Notes: generated by a model from the sequence alone, not told the origin. Counted from the stretch's first letter, positions 1-10,609 are shown. The stretch: DNA of 64,000 bases from Paenibacillus kribbensis (GCF_002240415.1 NZ_CP020028.1:434001-498000), one strand, 5' to 3'. Numbers and translations are program-made.

Positions 1-132
1 CACCAACGTATCCCGGGCTTTGATATTTCCGATCCATTCGGGGGTTCGCGGGAGGATTACGATGTCACAGCGGCGGAAATCCGCACGGCACTGCATAAGC
101 TGCTCGACAAGTTAAAGGCTTCCTCCGAATAA
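1..132 (+). CDS. ywlE: Low-molecular-weight phosphatase, C-terminal end (YwlE-type protein-arginine phosphatase)
   Basis: Only the last 43 codons lie in the window; the frame is open from base 1 to the TAA at 130-132. The peptide contains DPFGGS followed by an amphipathic helix. This matches the end of the low-molecular-weight protein phosphatase fold, where the Asp of the DP motif is the general acid. YwlE of Bacillus subtilis, which removes phosphate from arginine on McsB targets, ends the same way and lies in the same ywlE-(rpiB)-ywlG-glyA-upp order. Here no rpiB lies between it and ywlG. The CX5R active-site loop is outside the window, so arginine versus tyrosine specificity cannot be judged. 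Confidence 0.75.
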   Translation, partial: HQRIPGFDISDPFGGSREDYDVTAAEIRTALHKLLDKLKASSE

Positions 133-167
133 AGTCGGTGTTGCTCATCTGATTTGTACGGAATCTG

Positions 168-196
168 TTGATTTTCGGCGGTTAATCCGTTAAGAT
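168..196 (+). promoter_or_regulatory. Sigma-A promoter for the ZTP riboswitch transcript
   Basis: TTGATT at 168-173 and TAAGAT at 191-196 are separated by 17 bases. The predicted start, about 203, lies just before the riboswitch P1 stem. Confidence 0.6.
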
Positions 197-212
197 AAGG
201 TGGAAAAATGAG

Positions 213-286
213 AATCCGGTGTAACTGGCGACAACAGTGGGATTAACCACGATGGAGCATCGGATATACGGCCGGTCGCCTGGGCA
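213..286 (+). promoter_or_regulatory. ZTP (pfl) riboswitch aptamer
   Basis: The hallmark conserved blocks occur in order: TAACTGGCG at 222-230, a GTGG/CCAC hairpin at 237-250, GGAGC at 254-258, and the 3' block CGCCTGGGCA at 277-286. ATCCGGTG (214-221) pairs with CATCGGAT (258-265) to form P1. Known members of this family bind ZMP/ZTP, a signal of 10-formyl-tetrahydrofolate shortage, and control one-carbon genes including glyA. Here the element precedes ywlG-glyA and is followed at once by an intrinsic terminator. This fits an ON switch: ligand binding should block the terminator and raise serine hydroxymethyltransferase synthesis. Confidence 0.92.
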
Positions 287-325
287 AAAGAGCAATTCCA
301 CATTGGTGTGGACTGCTCTTTTTTC
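286..325 (+). terminator. Riboswitch expression-platform terminator
   Basis: AAAAGAGCA (286-294) pairs with TGCTCTTTT (314-322), with an inner CCACA/TGTGG stem, followed by T residues. Its 5' arm begins where the aptamer's last conserved block ends, so aptamer folding and terminator folding can compete. Confidence 0.9.
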
Positions 326-437
326 GTATATGAGCTATTCCGGATCTTCTGCTGCCTTCTTGTTCTTCCATTTTTTCTGCTCGAAATCCGAATCATCGGC
401 TATAATATAGTCAGATTATGATATCAGGAGAAAGTGT

Positions 438-487
438 GTTGAACTTAAGGCATGAGACCATGCCTTGTCTCTGATGGACTGTTCAAC
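438..487 (+). other. Structured leader upstream of ywlG
   Basis: GTTGAAC (438-444) pairs with GTTCAAC (481-487) and encloses a second hairpin, GGCATG-AGAC-CATGCC (449-464). The ywlG ribosome binding site GGGAGG (491-496) lies just outside. A TATAAT at 401-406 could start a second transcript, but I see no convincing -35 for it. I do not recognise this structure as a known RNA family. Confidence 0.4.
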
Positions 488-501
488 CAAGGGAGGTTCC
501 A

Positions 502-1089
502 ATGGCAGGACAATTGGATCGTGAGATTTCACTTGAGGCACAGACCGCTTCTGTCGTGCGGGAACTCGCTGAAGCGGCTGATCTGAAAGTTGGTCGCTTG
601 CTGGTTGTTGGCGTAAGCACGAGTGAAGTGGCTGGAAGCCGGATTGGCACGGCTGGGGCGCTCGATGTGGCTCAGCAGTTGCTGGCTGGAGTAGAGTCCG
701 TACGCCGAGCATATGGCTTTGACGTGGCGTTTCAATGCTGCGAGCATTTGAACCGTGCACTGGTCGTAGAGCGGGCTGTGCTGGAGCGGCTGGGATTCAT
801 GGAAGTTGCCGCCGTTCCTGTCCGTACGGCAGGCGGCTCTATGGCTGCCATTGCCTATCGGTCACTGGACGATGCGTGTTTGGCGATGAACGTGCAGGCA
901 CATGCCGGGATAGACATTGGCGAGACGCTGATCGGCATGCATCTGCGCCCCATAGCCGTTCCGTTTCGCCCAAGCCTTCGCTGGATTGGCGAAGCACGTG
1001 TGACTGCGGCATACACGCGCCCTCCACTGATTGGCGGACAACGGGCAGTGTACACCCTTGAACAAGAAGACGGCGGAAACTGTGACTAG
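502..1089 (+). CDS. ywlG: YwlG family protein (TIGR01440/DUF436), function unknown
   Basis: The product is 195 residues, a typical length for the YwlG family. ATG 502 follows GGGAGGTTCC at the right spacing. The family is widespread in Firmicutes between rpiB/ywlE and glyA, and its biochemical role is not established. The sequence is soluble, with no signal peptide or membrane segment. It holds conserved Gly-rich stretches such as VVGVSTSEVAGSRIGTAG (residues about 34-51) and ends near a Gly-Gly-Gln segment. It lies 71 bases before glyA and downstream of the ZTP riboswitch, so it is probably co-induced with one-carbon metabolism. That is the main hint to its role. Confidence 0.85.
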   Translation: MAGQLDREISLEAQTASVVRELAEAADLKVGRLLVVGVSTSEVAGSRIGTAGALDVAQQLLAGVESVRRAYGFDVAFQCCEHLNRALVVERAVLERLGFMEVAAVPVRTAGGSMAAIAYRSLDDACLAMNVQAHAGIDIGETLIGMHLRPIAVPFRPSLRWIGEARVTAAYTRPPLIGGQRAVYTLEQEDGGNCD

Positions 1090-1160
1090 CATTTGGCGTG
1101 GACTGTTTGTTTTGTATTTAGCATACCCAACAATTGACTATGGAGAGGGAGTAATCAATC

Positions 1161-2411
1161 ATGATGGAACATCTGCGTAATAGTGACCCGGCAGTGCTGG
1201 AAGCAATGGGACTTGAACTGAAACGGCAACGCCACAATATCGAGCTGATCGCATCCGAGAACATCGTCAGTGAAGCGGTTATGGAAGCGATGGGCTCCGT
1301 ACTGACGAATAAATATGCTGAAGGTTATCCAGGCAAACGTTACTACGGTGGCTGTGAGCACGTAGATATCGTCGAGGACATTGCACGTGATCGCGCCAAA
1401 GAATTGTTCGGTGCCGAGCATGCCAACGTGCAGGCTCACTCTGGAGCACAAGCGAACATGGCGGTATATTTGGCAGCGCTCAAACCCGGTGATACCGTAC
1501 TCGGTATGAATTTGGCACATGGCGGCCATCTGACACACGGAAGTCCCGTTAACGCTTCCGGCTTGTTGTATAACTTTGTTGCTTACGGCGTACGTGAAGA
1601 CGACTTCCGCATTGACTATGACGAAGTGCGCAAGGCGGCCTTCAAGCATCGCCCTCGTTTGATTGTAGCCGGAGCGAGCGCATATCCGCGTACCATTGAT
1701 TTTGAAGCCTTTGCTTCCATTGCCAACGATGTAGGTGCGCTGTTCATGGTAGATATGGCACATATTGCCGGTCTGGTGGCAGCGGGTATTCACCCTAACC
1801 CGGTTCCACATGCTCAATTTGTAACCACAACGACGCATAAAACGCTGCGTGGTCCGCGTGGCGGATTGATTCTGACTCGCAAAGCGTGGGCACAGGCGAT
1901 TGACAAGGCGATTTTCCCAGGTACTCAGGGTGGTCCATTAATGCATGTGATCGCGTCCAAAGCGGTTGCCTTGGGTGAAGCGCTCCAGCCTTCTTTCAAA
2001 ACCTATGCACAAAACGTGGTTCGCAATGCACAGGTGCTGGCTGAGACACTGCTGGCAGAGGGAATTAACATCGTATCGGGTGGTACAGATAATCACCTGA
2101 TGCTGCTGGATACGCGTAATCTGAACATTACAGGCAAAGAGGCAGAGCATGTACTGGATTCCGTGGGCATTACGGTGAACAAAAACGCGATTCCTTTCGA
2201 CCCGACCAGTCCGTTCGTTACCAGCGGAATTCGTATTGGTACTCCTGCTGCGACATCCCGTGGTATGGATGAAGAGGCTATGGTCAAAATCGGTAAAATC
2301 ATTGCCGAAACGCTCAAAAATCCGAAGGATGATACGGTATTGTCCAAAGCAAGCCAAGCGGTTGGCGAGCTGACTGAAAAATTCCCGATCTATCCGGGTA
2401 CTCAATACTAA
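1161..2411 (+). CDS. glyA: Serine hydroxymethyltransferase
   Basis: This PLP enzyme interconverts serine plus tetrahydrofolate with glycine plus 5,10-methylene-tetrahydrofolate, the main entry of one-carbon units. The 416 residues match the bacterial family length. The PLP-lysine motif [14 protein letters not shown] is at about residues 222-235, and the N-terminal [11 protein letters not shown] motif is intact. Start ATG 1161 follows GGAGAGGGAG. A second ATG comes right after, so the start could be one codon later. It is probably transcribed with ywlG under the ZTP riboswitch and ends in a clear terminator. Confidence 0.98.
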   Translation: MMEHLRNSDPAVLEAMGLELKRQRHNIELIASENIVSEAVMEAMGSVLTNKYAEGYPGKRYYGGCEHVDIVEDIARDRAKELFGAEHANVQAHSGAQANMAVYLAALKPGDTVLGMNLAHGGHLTHGSPVNASGLLYNFVAYGVREDDFRIDYDEVRKAAFKHRPRLIVAGASAYPRTIDFEAFASIANDVGALFMVDMAHIAGLVAAGIHPNPVPHAQFVTTTTHKTLRGPRGGLILTRKAWAQAIDKAIFPGTQGGPLMHVIASKAVALGEALQPSFKTYAQNVVRNAQVLAETLLAEGINIVSGGTDNHLMLLDTRNLNITGKEAEHVLDSVGITVNKNAIPFDPTSPFVTSGIRIGTPAATSRGMDEEAMVKIGKIIAETLKNPKDDTVLSKASQAVGELTEKFPIYPGTQY

Positions 2412-2439
2412 TTATATCGGCCACTTATCCAGGTTGAAT

Positions 2440-2486
2440 AAGGCTGTTTTCCTTCTGTAAGTCGGAGGGGAGACAGCCTTTTTTGT
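2440..2486 (+). terminator. Terminator after glyA
   Basis: AAGGCTGT (2440-2447) pairs with ACAGCCTT (2473-2480), with an inner TCC/GGA pairing, and is followed by TTTTTTG. Confidence 0.85.
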
Positions 2487-2964
2487 TTCCTGGCGACTTG
2501 AAACGTACATTTTTGGGTAACAAGCGTTTGTGGTAAGGCTCCATCTGGCAGTTTAAGGGTGCCTCCTTCAAGCTGGCAGAGTCCATAGAGTTGGACATAT
2601 ATAATGAAGCGTTTACAAAAAACATCAAGGTAGTACGAATTACGATGGCATCGATTTTAAAGCTCGACAGGCTTTGATGGTCAAGGGCCGTTAGGGCCTT
2701 TTTTGATGCTATTTTCTATGACAAAAGTCACTTGTGAAGTGGCGGGCTAGGTATTTTACTTTACATATCTTTCTCTTGGCCAAAGGTTGCGGTGGCAGGT
2801 GTTAAATCAATCAAGGGAATGTTATAATAAACAGGATTTACAGGCACGCACTGCATCTGTGCTTATTTGGCTTGTACAAATAGGTTACATAGATCCCTTT
2901 CCATTCAGGATGTTCGATATTCTGGTGCGGAAGAACGTGACGATAATACCGGAGGGAATATATC
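2487..2964 (+). other. Intergenic region glyA-upp with hairpins and upp promoter
   Basis: I see no convincing gene. A TATAAT at 2600-2605 lacks a good -35. Two small hairpins follow: CGATGGCATCG at 2643-2653 and AAAGC/GCTTT at 2659-2675. Then comes an imperfect terminator-like hairpin (AAGGgCC-gtta-GGgCCTT plus T run) at 2683-2706. A second TATAAT at 2823-2828 is the likely -10 for upp, again with a weak -35. Confidence 0.4.
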
Positions 2965-3594
2965 ATGGCAAAACTGGTGGTTTGTGATCACCCTTTGATC
3001 CAACACAAACTTACATTTATCCGCGATGTGCGGACCAACACCAAGGATTTCCGCGAGCTCGTGGATGAAGTAGCAACTTTGATGGCTTATGAAATTACGA
3101 GGGACATCCCGTTGGAAAGCATTACGGTGCAAACACCGGTTGCTGAGACAGAAGGTAAAGTGATTTCCGGACGTATGCTGGGCCTCATTCCGATTTTGCG
3201 TGCAGGCTTGGGTATGCTGGATGGCGTCGTAAAATTGCTGCCAGCAGCCAAGGTAGGCCATGTGGGATTGTTCCGCGACCCTGAAACATTGCAGCCTGTG
3301 GAATACTACACGAAGTTGCCTACAGACGTGACTGAGCGTGAATTGATCGTTATTGATCCAATGCTTGCAACAGGCGGCTCGGCGATTGCTGCTATTGATG
3401 TGCTGAAAAAGAGAGGCTGCACCCAAATTAAAATGATGAATCTGATTGCCGCTCCTGAGGGAGTCAAAGCTGTGCAAGATGCGCATCCTGATGTAGACAT
3501 TTATGTCGCTGCATTGGACGAGCGTCTGGACGAGCATGGCTATATCGTTCCGGGTCTTGGTGACGCGGGAGACCGCTTGTACGGAACCAAGTAA
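2965..3594 (+). CDS. upp: Uracil phosphoribosyltransferase
   Basis: A salvage enzyme converting uracil plus PRPP to UMP. The 209 residues are the usual length. The PRPP-binding motif [14 protein letters not shown] is at residues 127-140, and the C-terminal uracil-binding region [16 protein letters not shown] is complete. ATG 2965 follows GGAGGG at 2950-2955. Its position between glyA and the ATP synthase cluster is the same as in Bacillus. Confidence 0.98.
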   Translation: MAKLVVCDHPLIQHKLTFIRDVRTNTKDFRELVDEVATLMAYEITRDIPLESITVQTPVAETEGKVISGRMLGLIPILRAGLGMLDGVVKLLPAAKVGHVGLFRDPETLQPVEYYTKLPTDVTERELIVIDPMLATGGSAIAAIDVLKKRGCTQIKMMNLIAAPEGVKAVQDAHPDVDIYVAALDERLDEHGYIVPGLGDAGDRLYGTK

Positions 3595-3701
3595 ATCGCC
3601 TTTGGCGGTTCGGCAAATTTATGGACGTTGCGGACAGGTCATTTTCATATTAAAAAGATCTGTAAACCGGACGTTTATTATGAAAAGGGGTTCAATTCAA
3701 A

Positions 3702-4871
3702 ATGTCTAAAATCAAAGTAATGACCATTTTTGGCGTGCGTCCGGAAGCGATTAAAATGGCTCCTCTCATTTTGGAGCTTCAGCGTCATCCGGAGCATATC
3801 GAGTCCGTGGTATGCGTTACAGCTCAGCATCGCCAAATGCTTGACCAGGTTCTGGAGGTCTTTAACATTCACCCTGACTATGATTTGGATGTGATGAAAG
3901 ACCGTCAGACACTCAACGAAATTTCCATACGTGTACTTCAGGGGCTGGAGCCTGTATTGCGTGAGGCCAAGCCTGATATTGTCCTGGTTCACGGTGATAC
4001 GCTGACGACTTTCCTCGCTAGCTACGCAGCCTTTATGCAGCAAATCGAAGTAGGGCATGTGGAAGCAGGCTTGCGGACATGGAACAAGCTTTCTCCATAT
4101 CCGGAGGAAATGAACCGTCAGCTCACAGGTGTGCTGTCTGATCTTCATTTTTCGCCTACTTCTTTATCTGCTGGCAATTTGCGGAAGGAAAATAAACCTG
4201 AATCGCGAATATATGTAACAGGAAATACGGTGACTGACGTATTCCAGTATACCGTTCGCCAGGATTACGAGCACCCGGTACTCGATTGGGCTCAAGGCAA
4301 ACGTTTGATTCTAATGACAGCTCACCGCCGGGAGTCACAAGGGGAGCCACATCGTCAAATTTTTAATGCGGTAAAACGGATTGCGGACGAATTTGAGGAT
4401 ATCGCCATCGTATATCCGGTTCACCCGAGTCCGGCTGTGAAGGAGCCTGCATTTGAGATTTTAGGCAACCATCCGCGTATTAAGCTGATTGATCCGCTGG
4501 ACGTTGTAGATCTGCACAATTTTTATCCGCACACGCATCTGATTCTTACGGATTCCGGCGGTCTTCAGGAAGAAGCCCCTTCGTTCGGAGTACCTGTACT
4601 GGTACTGCGTGATACGACCGAAAGACCGGAAGGAATTGAGGCGGGCACATTGGAATTGGTTGGTACGAGTGAAGAGAATGTCTACAATCGAACCAAGGCA
4701 CTTTTGACGGATTCTGCGTTGTATGAGTCTATGAGTCAGGCAGCGAATCCTTACGGTGATGGACAGGCTTCGGTAAGAATTGTCAATGCGATTTTGCACC
4801 ATTATGGCGTAAAATCTGAACGTCCTGAGGAATTTCACACAATGTTCACAAAAGGTGTTCGCTCGTTATAA
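3702..4871 (+). CDS. mnaA: UDP-N-acetylglucosamine 2-epimerase (non-hydrolysing)
   Basis: It interconverts UDP-GlcNAc and UDP-ManNAc. The 389 residues are close to the usual length. Family motifs are present in order: GVRPEAIKMAPL at the N terminus, VHGDTLTT, GHVEAGLRT (about 110-118), TAHRRES (about 206), and DSGGLQEEAPSFG (about 285-297). ATG 3702 follows AAAAGGGG. UDP-ManNAc is the donor for TagA, encoded at 27585, which builds the linkage unit of the wall polymer. The gene therefore likely feeds the SCWP locus in this same window, although it sits between upp and atp. Confidence 0.95.
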   Translation: MSKIKVMTIFGVRPEAIKMAPLILELQRHPEHIESVVCVTAQHRQMLDQVLEVFNIHPDYDLDVMKDRQTLNEISIRVLQGLEPVLREAKPDIVLVHGDTLTTFLASYAAFMQQIEVGHVEAGLRTWNKLSPYPEEMNRQLTGVLSDLHFSPTSLSAGNLRKENKPESRIYVTGNTVTDVFQYTVRQDYEHPVLDWAQGKRLILMTAHRRESQGEPHRQIFNAVKRIADEFEDIAIVYPVHPSPAVKEPAFEILGNHPRIKLIDPLDVVDLHNFYPHTHLILTDSGGLQEEAPSFGVPVLVLRDTTERPEGIEAGTLELVGTSEENVYNRTKALLTDSALYESMSQAANPYGDGQASVRIVNAILHHYGVKSERPEEFHTMFTKGVRSL

Positions 4872-4983
4872 TATTCCTTTACAAGGCAAGCATACAGTTA
4901 AACTGTACGGTTACCAAGGGATACAGCATTTTTAGATGCTTTGTCGACTGATTTTTATACTTTAGGGCACTAAAATATCTCAA

Positions 4984-5013
4984 TTGACAAAGCGTCTTAT
5001 ATTTAAGTAAAAT
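4984..5013 (+). promoter_or_regulatory. Sigma-A promoter of the atp operon
   Basis: A perfect TTGACA (4984-4989), an 18-base spacer and TAAAAT (5008-5013) lie just upstream of atpZ. The only hairpin before it (AGCAT/ATGCT near 4925) is a weak terminator candidate for the epimerase gene. Confidence 0.75.
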
Positions 5014-5043
5014 GGACTGGAATTGCAGGGGTGACATGGAAAA

Positions 5044-5298
5044 GTGGTCAAACCTTCCAAGCAAAACAACAACCAAAAAAACACCGGAAATGCCTTCAAG
5101 GCAATTGGACTGGTGAGCGCTATCGGCATTGATCTGACGGTATGCACACTGGGTGGTTTCTATGCCGGAAAATGGCTTGATGCCAAACTTGGTGGCTCCG
5201 GAATTTGGATTGGCGTAAGCGTTCTCGCAGGCTTGGTTGTAGGCGCATTGAGTATTGCCCTTGTGATCGGAAAGGTATTGAGGGATAACCATGAATGA
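5044..5298 (+). CDS. atpZ: AtpZ/AtpI family membrane protein of the ATP synthase operon
   Basis: This 84-residue protein has two predicted membrane helices (about 19-43 and 52-77) and a basic N terminus, typical of the AtpZ family (F0F1-ATPase subunit, putative). Members are linked with AtpI to assembly of the c-ring or to Mg2+ supply for the synthase. GTG 5044 is chosen because it follows AGGGGTGA and keeps the family N terminus; the ATG at 5036 is in another frame and soon stops. The 3' end overlaps the start of atpI by 8 bases, so translation is likely coupled. Confidence 0.85.
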   Translation: MVKPSKQNNNQKNTGNAFKAIGLVSAIGIDLTVCTLGGFYAGKWLDAKLGGSGIWIGVSVLAGLVVGALSIALVIGKVLRDNHE

Positions 5299-5671
5299 GA
5301 TGACCCGTATGCAAAAAATGTTATGGATCGTAGCGCTTATAATTATGGCTCTGTGTTTCCTGGTCTCCGCTTTCATGCCCCAACATCGTGATATTGCTCA
5401 CGGAATCATTCTGGGAACGGGAGTAAGCTGTCTAAATGTGCTGTATATGGCCTACAAAATTCGACAGGTTGCGAGTGCGGCCGCCGGTGAAAGAAAGAAG
5501 AGAGTGGTAGGTATTGGCTTTGGCGTTCGATTAGCGACCTCAATTTTGGCAGTGGTGCTGGCTGTAGAATTTCCGGCCTATTTCGATGAGATCGCTGTAA
5601 TGGCAAGCCTTGTAACTGGGCAATTCCTTCTTTTAATTATAGGCATCATATTCGCGCTTCAGGAAAAATGA
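5291..5671 (+). CDS. atpI: ATP synthase subunit I
   Basis: The protein is 126 residues with four hydrophobic segments (about 8-27, 33-53, 69-90 and 98-122), the pattern of ATP synthase I proteins. These act as chaperones in c-ring assembly. ATG 5291 overlaps the atpZ stop codon. It lies 29 bases before atpB, in the standard atpI-B-E-F-H-A-G-D-C order. Confidence 0.88.
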   Translation: MNEMTRMQKMLWIVALIIMALCFLVSAFMPQHRDIAHGIILGTGVSCLNVLYMAYKIRQVASAAAGERKKRVVGIGFGVRLATSILAVVLAVEFPAYFDEIAVMASLVTGQFLLLIIGIIFALQEK

Positions 5672-5700
5672 TGGCTCAACTGAGAAAGGGGTGAGAAAAC

Positions 5701-6525
5701 ATGTTGCATGAATCACCGATTATCCAATTGGGCGGGTTTAGCATTGACTTGTCCGTCATTATTATGCTGGTTGTGACCTGCGCTATTGTGTTTGGACTGG
5801 CTTTTGCTGCAACGCGCAATTTGTCTGTGGACAATCCAGGAAAGCTACAAAACTTTTTGGAATGGGTTGTCGAATTTGTTCAAGGACTCATTTCCAGTAC
5901 GATGGATTTGAAAAAAGGGAAGCCATTCCTTTCTTTAGGGATGACGCTGATCATGTTCATTTTCGTCGGAAATATGCTGGGTCTGCCGTTCGGAATCGTG
6001 ACTGAATTCGATAATGTGCAAAGCGCACAAGTATTCGGGCATGATATCGTTCCGGTCAAGGAAGCATTAGAGCAAGCACAGGCGACTCATCCGGGCGAAG
6101 CTGCCCATGTAGGTGTCAACTGGTGGAAATCACCTACCGCAGATGCAGGGGTATCCATTGGACTGGCATTGATGATCTTTGTTCTGGTTCATTTCCTAGG
6201 AATCTTCCGTAACACCAAAGCTTACTTTAAGCACTACGTTCAGCCATTTCCTTTCTTTCTGCCAATTAACCTGATTGAGCAGTTCTCAAAACTACTGACA
6301 CATGGTATGCGTCTATTCGGTAATATTTTTGCCGGCGAAGTTTTGATCAGTGTTCTGCTGAAAATGACAGCACTTGGTGTTGGAGGTATGGTTGCTTCCG
6401 TATTGGGACTCGTGGTCTGGCAAGGATTCAGTATTTTTGTCGGCAGTATCCAGGCGTTCGTCTTTACGATTCTGACGTTTGTATATATTTCACAGTCTAT
6501 TGATACGCATGAAGAAGAGCATTAG
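5701..6525 (+). CDS. atpB: ATP synthase F0 subunit a
   Basis: Subunit a forms the stator half-channels for protons beside the c-ring. The 274 residues contain about five to six membrane helices. The motif HGMRLFGNIFAGE starts at residue 201; its Arg204 is the essential arginine facing the c-ring carboxylate. The C-terminal helix with IQAFVFTILTFVYI is present. ATG 5701 follows AAAGGGGTGAG. Confidence 0.97.
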   Translation: MLHESPIIQLGGFSIDLSVIIMLVVTCAIVFGLAFAATRNLSVDNPGKLQNFLEWVVEFVQGLISSTMDLKKGKPFLSLGMTLIMFIFVGNMLGLPFGIVTEFDNVQSAQVFGHDIVPVKEALEQAQATHPGEAAHVGVNWWKSPTADAGVSIGLALMIFVLVHFLGIFRNTKAYFKHYVQPFPFFLPINLIEQFSKLLTHGMRLFGNIFAGEVLISVLLKMTALGVGGMVASVLGLVVWQGFSIFVGSIQAFVFTILTFVYISQSIDTHEEEH

Positions 6526-6615
6526 ACAGGCTCATTTTCCGGTTTTTAGTTAAGTTCAGGAGTGCGCTTCGCTCTTAACTGCAAATATATGTAAAATACA
6601 AATACACATTACTAA

Positions 6616-6855
<240 letters not shown>

Positions 6856-6964
6856 TTGAATGGAAGCAAGGTTTGGCGGGGAAGGCACAGCCATCCGCGC
6901 CTTCTTTGTTCGTTTGAATATGAAAGATCTAGGACTGACGTTCACCGGAAAGGAGTGACTTCAA

Positions 6965-7453
6965 TTGCATTTAAATTGGACAAGTATCGTGTTTACTGTC
7001 ATTGCATTTTTGATCTTGTACTGGTTGCTGACCCGTTATGCATTCGGCCCTCTCTTTTCAGTTATGGAGAAACGGCGTGAGCTTGTTTTGAAGCAAATGA
7101 GTGAAGCGGCACAAACGCGTGAACAGGCTGCTGCCTATGTTGAGGAGCAAAAACAGGCTCTCCAGCAAGCGCGCAAGGAAGCCTATGATATTATCGAGCA
7201 GTCGAAACAAACTGGCAACAAGCAAGCGGAGCAAATTATTATTCAGGCTAAAGACGAAGCGGTTCGCCTGAAAGACGAAGCTGTTCGTGAAATCACAAGC
7301 GAGCGCAATAAGGCGGTTGCCGAGCTGCGCAGCGAAGTGGGTAAAGCTTCGGTACAAATTGCTTCCAAATTGATTCAAAAAGAAATCAAGGAAGACCAAG
7401 TCCAGGGAGAGCTTGTCGACCAGTACCTTAAAGAGGTAGGAGGCAAAGCATGA
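6965..7453 (+). CDS. atpF: ATP synthase F0 subunit b
   Basis: The peripheral-stalk subunit, 162 residues. One N-terminal membrane helix (about 5-25) is followed by a long charged coiled coil rich in Glu, Gln, Lys and Ala. The start is TTG 6965 behind GGAAAGGAGTGA; no ATG fits the family N terminus. The 3' end overlaps atpH in an ATGA arrangement. Confidence 0.95.
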   Translation: MHLNWTSIVFTVIAFLILYWLLTRYAFGPLFSVMEKRRELVLKQMSEAAQTREQAAAYVEEQKQALQQARKEAYDIIEQSKQTGNKQAEQIIIQAKDEAVRLKDEAVREITSERNKAVAELRSEVGKASVQIASKLIQKEIKEDQVQGELVDQYLKEVGGKA

Positions 7454-7995
7454 GCCGGGATACGGTAGTTGCCAAACGGTACGCGAAGGCTTTGTTTGAA
7501 GTGGCAGAGCAGGAGCAGACCATTATGGAGACCGAGCAGGAACTGCGTGCTTTTGTAGAGGCTGTATCGGGGGATGCCGAAATCCGTAAGTTCATTAATT
7601 CTCCTAACATTACGGAAGAGGTCAAGCTTCAGGTTCTGGCCAACAGCTTTGAAGGCAAGCTGTCTACCTCGCTGATTAACACGATTAAGCTGTTGATTCA
7701 GCGCAGCAGAGCCGATTTGTTTGAAGATCTCCTTGCCGGATACCTTGAGATTCAGGAGTACAAGCTGGGACTGGCCCATGCAAAGGTATATTCCACCTAT
7801 GCGCTCAGTGAGCAGGAAATAGCAACGGTAGCCGAGGAATTCGGAACCCGTGAACATAAAACAATCCGTGTGGAAAATATAGTAGACCCGAGTCTGCTGG
7901 GCGGATTGAAAGTGGTTATCGGCGATACACTGTACGACGGCAGTCTGGCCGGCAAGCTGGATCGTCTTGAGAAATCCTTTAACAGACGAGTATAG
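7450..7995 (+). CDS. atpH: ATP synthase F1 subunit delta
   Basis: The 181-residue delta subunit links the b stalk to the top of the alpha-beta hexamer. The N-terminal helical domain (VVAKRYAKALFEVAEQ) and the C-terminal signature GGLKVVIGDTLYDGSLAGKL are both present. The ATG overlaps the atpF stop codon, and the gene ends 19 bases before atpA. Confidence 0.96.
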   Translation: MSRDTVVAKRYAKALFEVAEQEQTIMETEQELRAFVEAVSGDAEIRKFINSPNITEEVKLQVLANSFEGKLSTSLINTIKLLIQRSRADLFEDLLAGYLEIQEYKLGLAHAKVYSTYALSEQEIATVAEEFGTREHKTIRVENIVDPSLLGGLKVVIGDTLYDGSLAGKLDRLEKSFNRRV

Positions 7996-8008
7996 AAGAT
8001 AGGGGTGA

Positions 8009-9529
<1,521 letters not shown>

Positions 9530-9658
9530 TACATGAATTTGCCTGTTTATGACGAAAAATGTTCTAAGGAAGCGTGCCCCTCGGGCTTTGGCTTCCTTGG
9601 CATGTTTTACCCTCAATAACAGGCCCTTTATCATATGTTCGGCTGGGCTTGAATCTTT

Positions 9659-9711
9659 ACAAAGTGGCTTTGTTTTTCTCAAAGCTAACGATTGCTTACG
9701 AAGTTAGCTTT
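9659..9711 (+). other. Paired hairpins between atpA and atpG
   Basis: ACAAAG-tgg-CTTTGT (9659-9673) is followed by T residues. Then comes a perfect 9-bp stem, AAAGCTAAC (9681-9689) with GTTAGCTTT (9703-9711). A third possible stem, AAGGAAGC/GCTTCCTT, lies near 9567-9599. The 213-base gap is long for an atp operon. It may hold a processing or partial termination site that sets subunit ratios; this is inference. Confidence 0.4.
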
Positions 9712-9742
9712 GGCCTTGCCAAAGCTTGAAGGTGGTGAAATC

Positions 9743-10609
9743 ATGGCAAAAGGTATGCGCGAGATTAAACGTCAGATTAAAAGTGTGCAGAGTACAAAGC
9801 AGATTACGAAAGCGATGGAAATGGTCGCTGCATCCAAGCTGAGAAAGGCTCAGGAGAAAGCGGAGTCGGCTCGCCCTTACGCAGAGAAGCTTAAGGAAGT
9901 CGTCAGCAGTATTGCTTCTGGATCGAATAACGTCAAGCATCCAATGCTGGAGACGCGTCCGGTCAAGAAGACTGCTTATCTCATCATCACATCTGATCGT
10001 GGTCTGGCTGGTGGTTATAACGCCAATATTTTGCGGCAGGTTACGCAGACGATTGCGGAACGTCACCGTTCACAGGATGAATTTGTGATTTTCATCATCG
10101 GACGAAAAGGACGGGATTATTTCAGACGTCGTGAGTTCCCTATTGCAGAGTCAGTGACTGACTTGTCGGATACACCTGCTTTTTCAGATATCAAAACGAT
10201 TGCAAACAAGGCTGTAAAAGGCTTTGAACTTAAAGAATTTGATGAGCTGTATCTATGCTATAACCGCTTTGTCAACGCACTGACTCAAATTCCGACCGTT
10301 GACCGTTTGTTGCCAATGGCAACACCGGAATCGGCTACAGCTTCATCCTCGATAAATTACGAGTATGAGCCTTCACCAGAAGGAGTGCTGGAAGTATTGT
10401 TGCCGCGTTATGCAGAAACACTTATCTACGGCGCTTTGCTGGATGGTAAAGCTAGTGAGTTGGGAGCGAAGATGACGGCGATGGGTTCTGCTACCAAAAA
10501 TGCTACCAAGCTGATTGGTGAACTGTCGTTGACCTATAACCGTGCCCGTCAAGCGGCTATTACCCAGGAAATTACGGAAATTGTGGCAGGGGCAAATGCT
10601 CAGTCTTAA
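9743..10609 (+). CDS. atpG: ATP synthase F1 subunit gamma
   Basis: The central rotor shaft, 288 residues from ATG 9743. This start is preferred over an upstream in-frame codon at 9692 because it follows GAAGGTGGTGA and gives the family N terminus MAKGMREIKRQIKS. The N-terminal helix (ITKAMEMVAASKLRKA) and the C-terminal helix (NRARQAAITQEITEIVAGA) that form the coiled-coil axle are intact. Confidence 0.97.
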   Translation: MAKGMREIKRQIKSVQSTKQITKAMEMVAASKLRKAQEKAESARPYAEKLKEVVSSIASGSNNVKHPMLETRPVKKTAYLIITSDRGLAGGYNANILRQVTQTIAERHRSQDEFVIFIIGRKGRDYFRRREFPIAESVTDLSDTPAFSDIKTIANKAVKGFELKEFDELYLCYNRFVNALTQIPTVDRLLPMATPESATASSSINYEYEPSPEGVLEVLLPRYAETLIYGALLDGKASELGAKMTAMGSATKNATKLIGELSLTYNRARQAAITQEITEIVAGANAQS

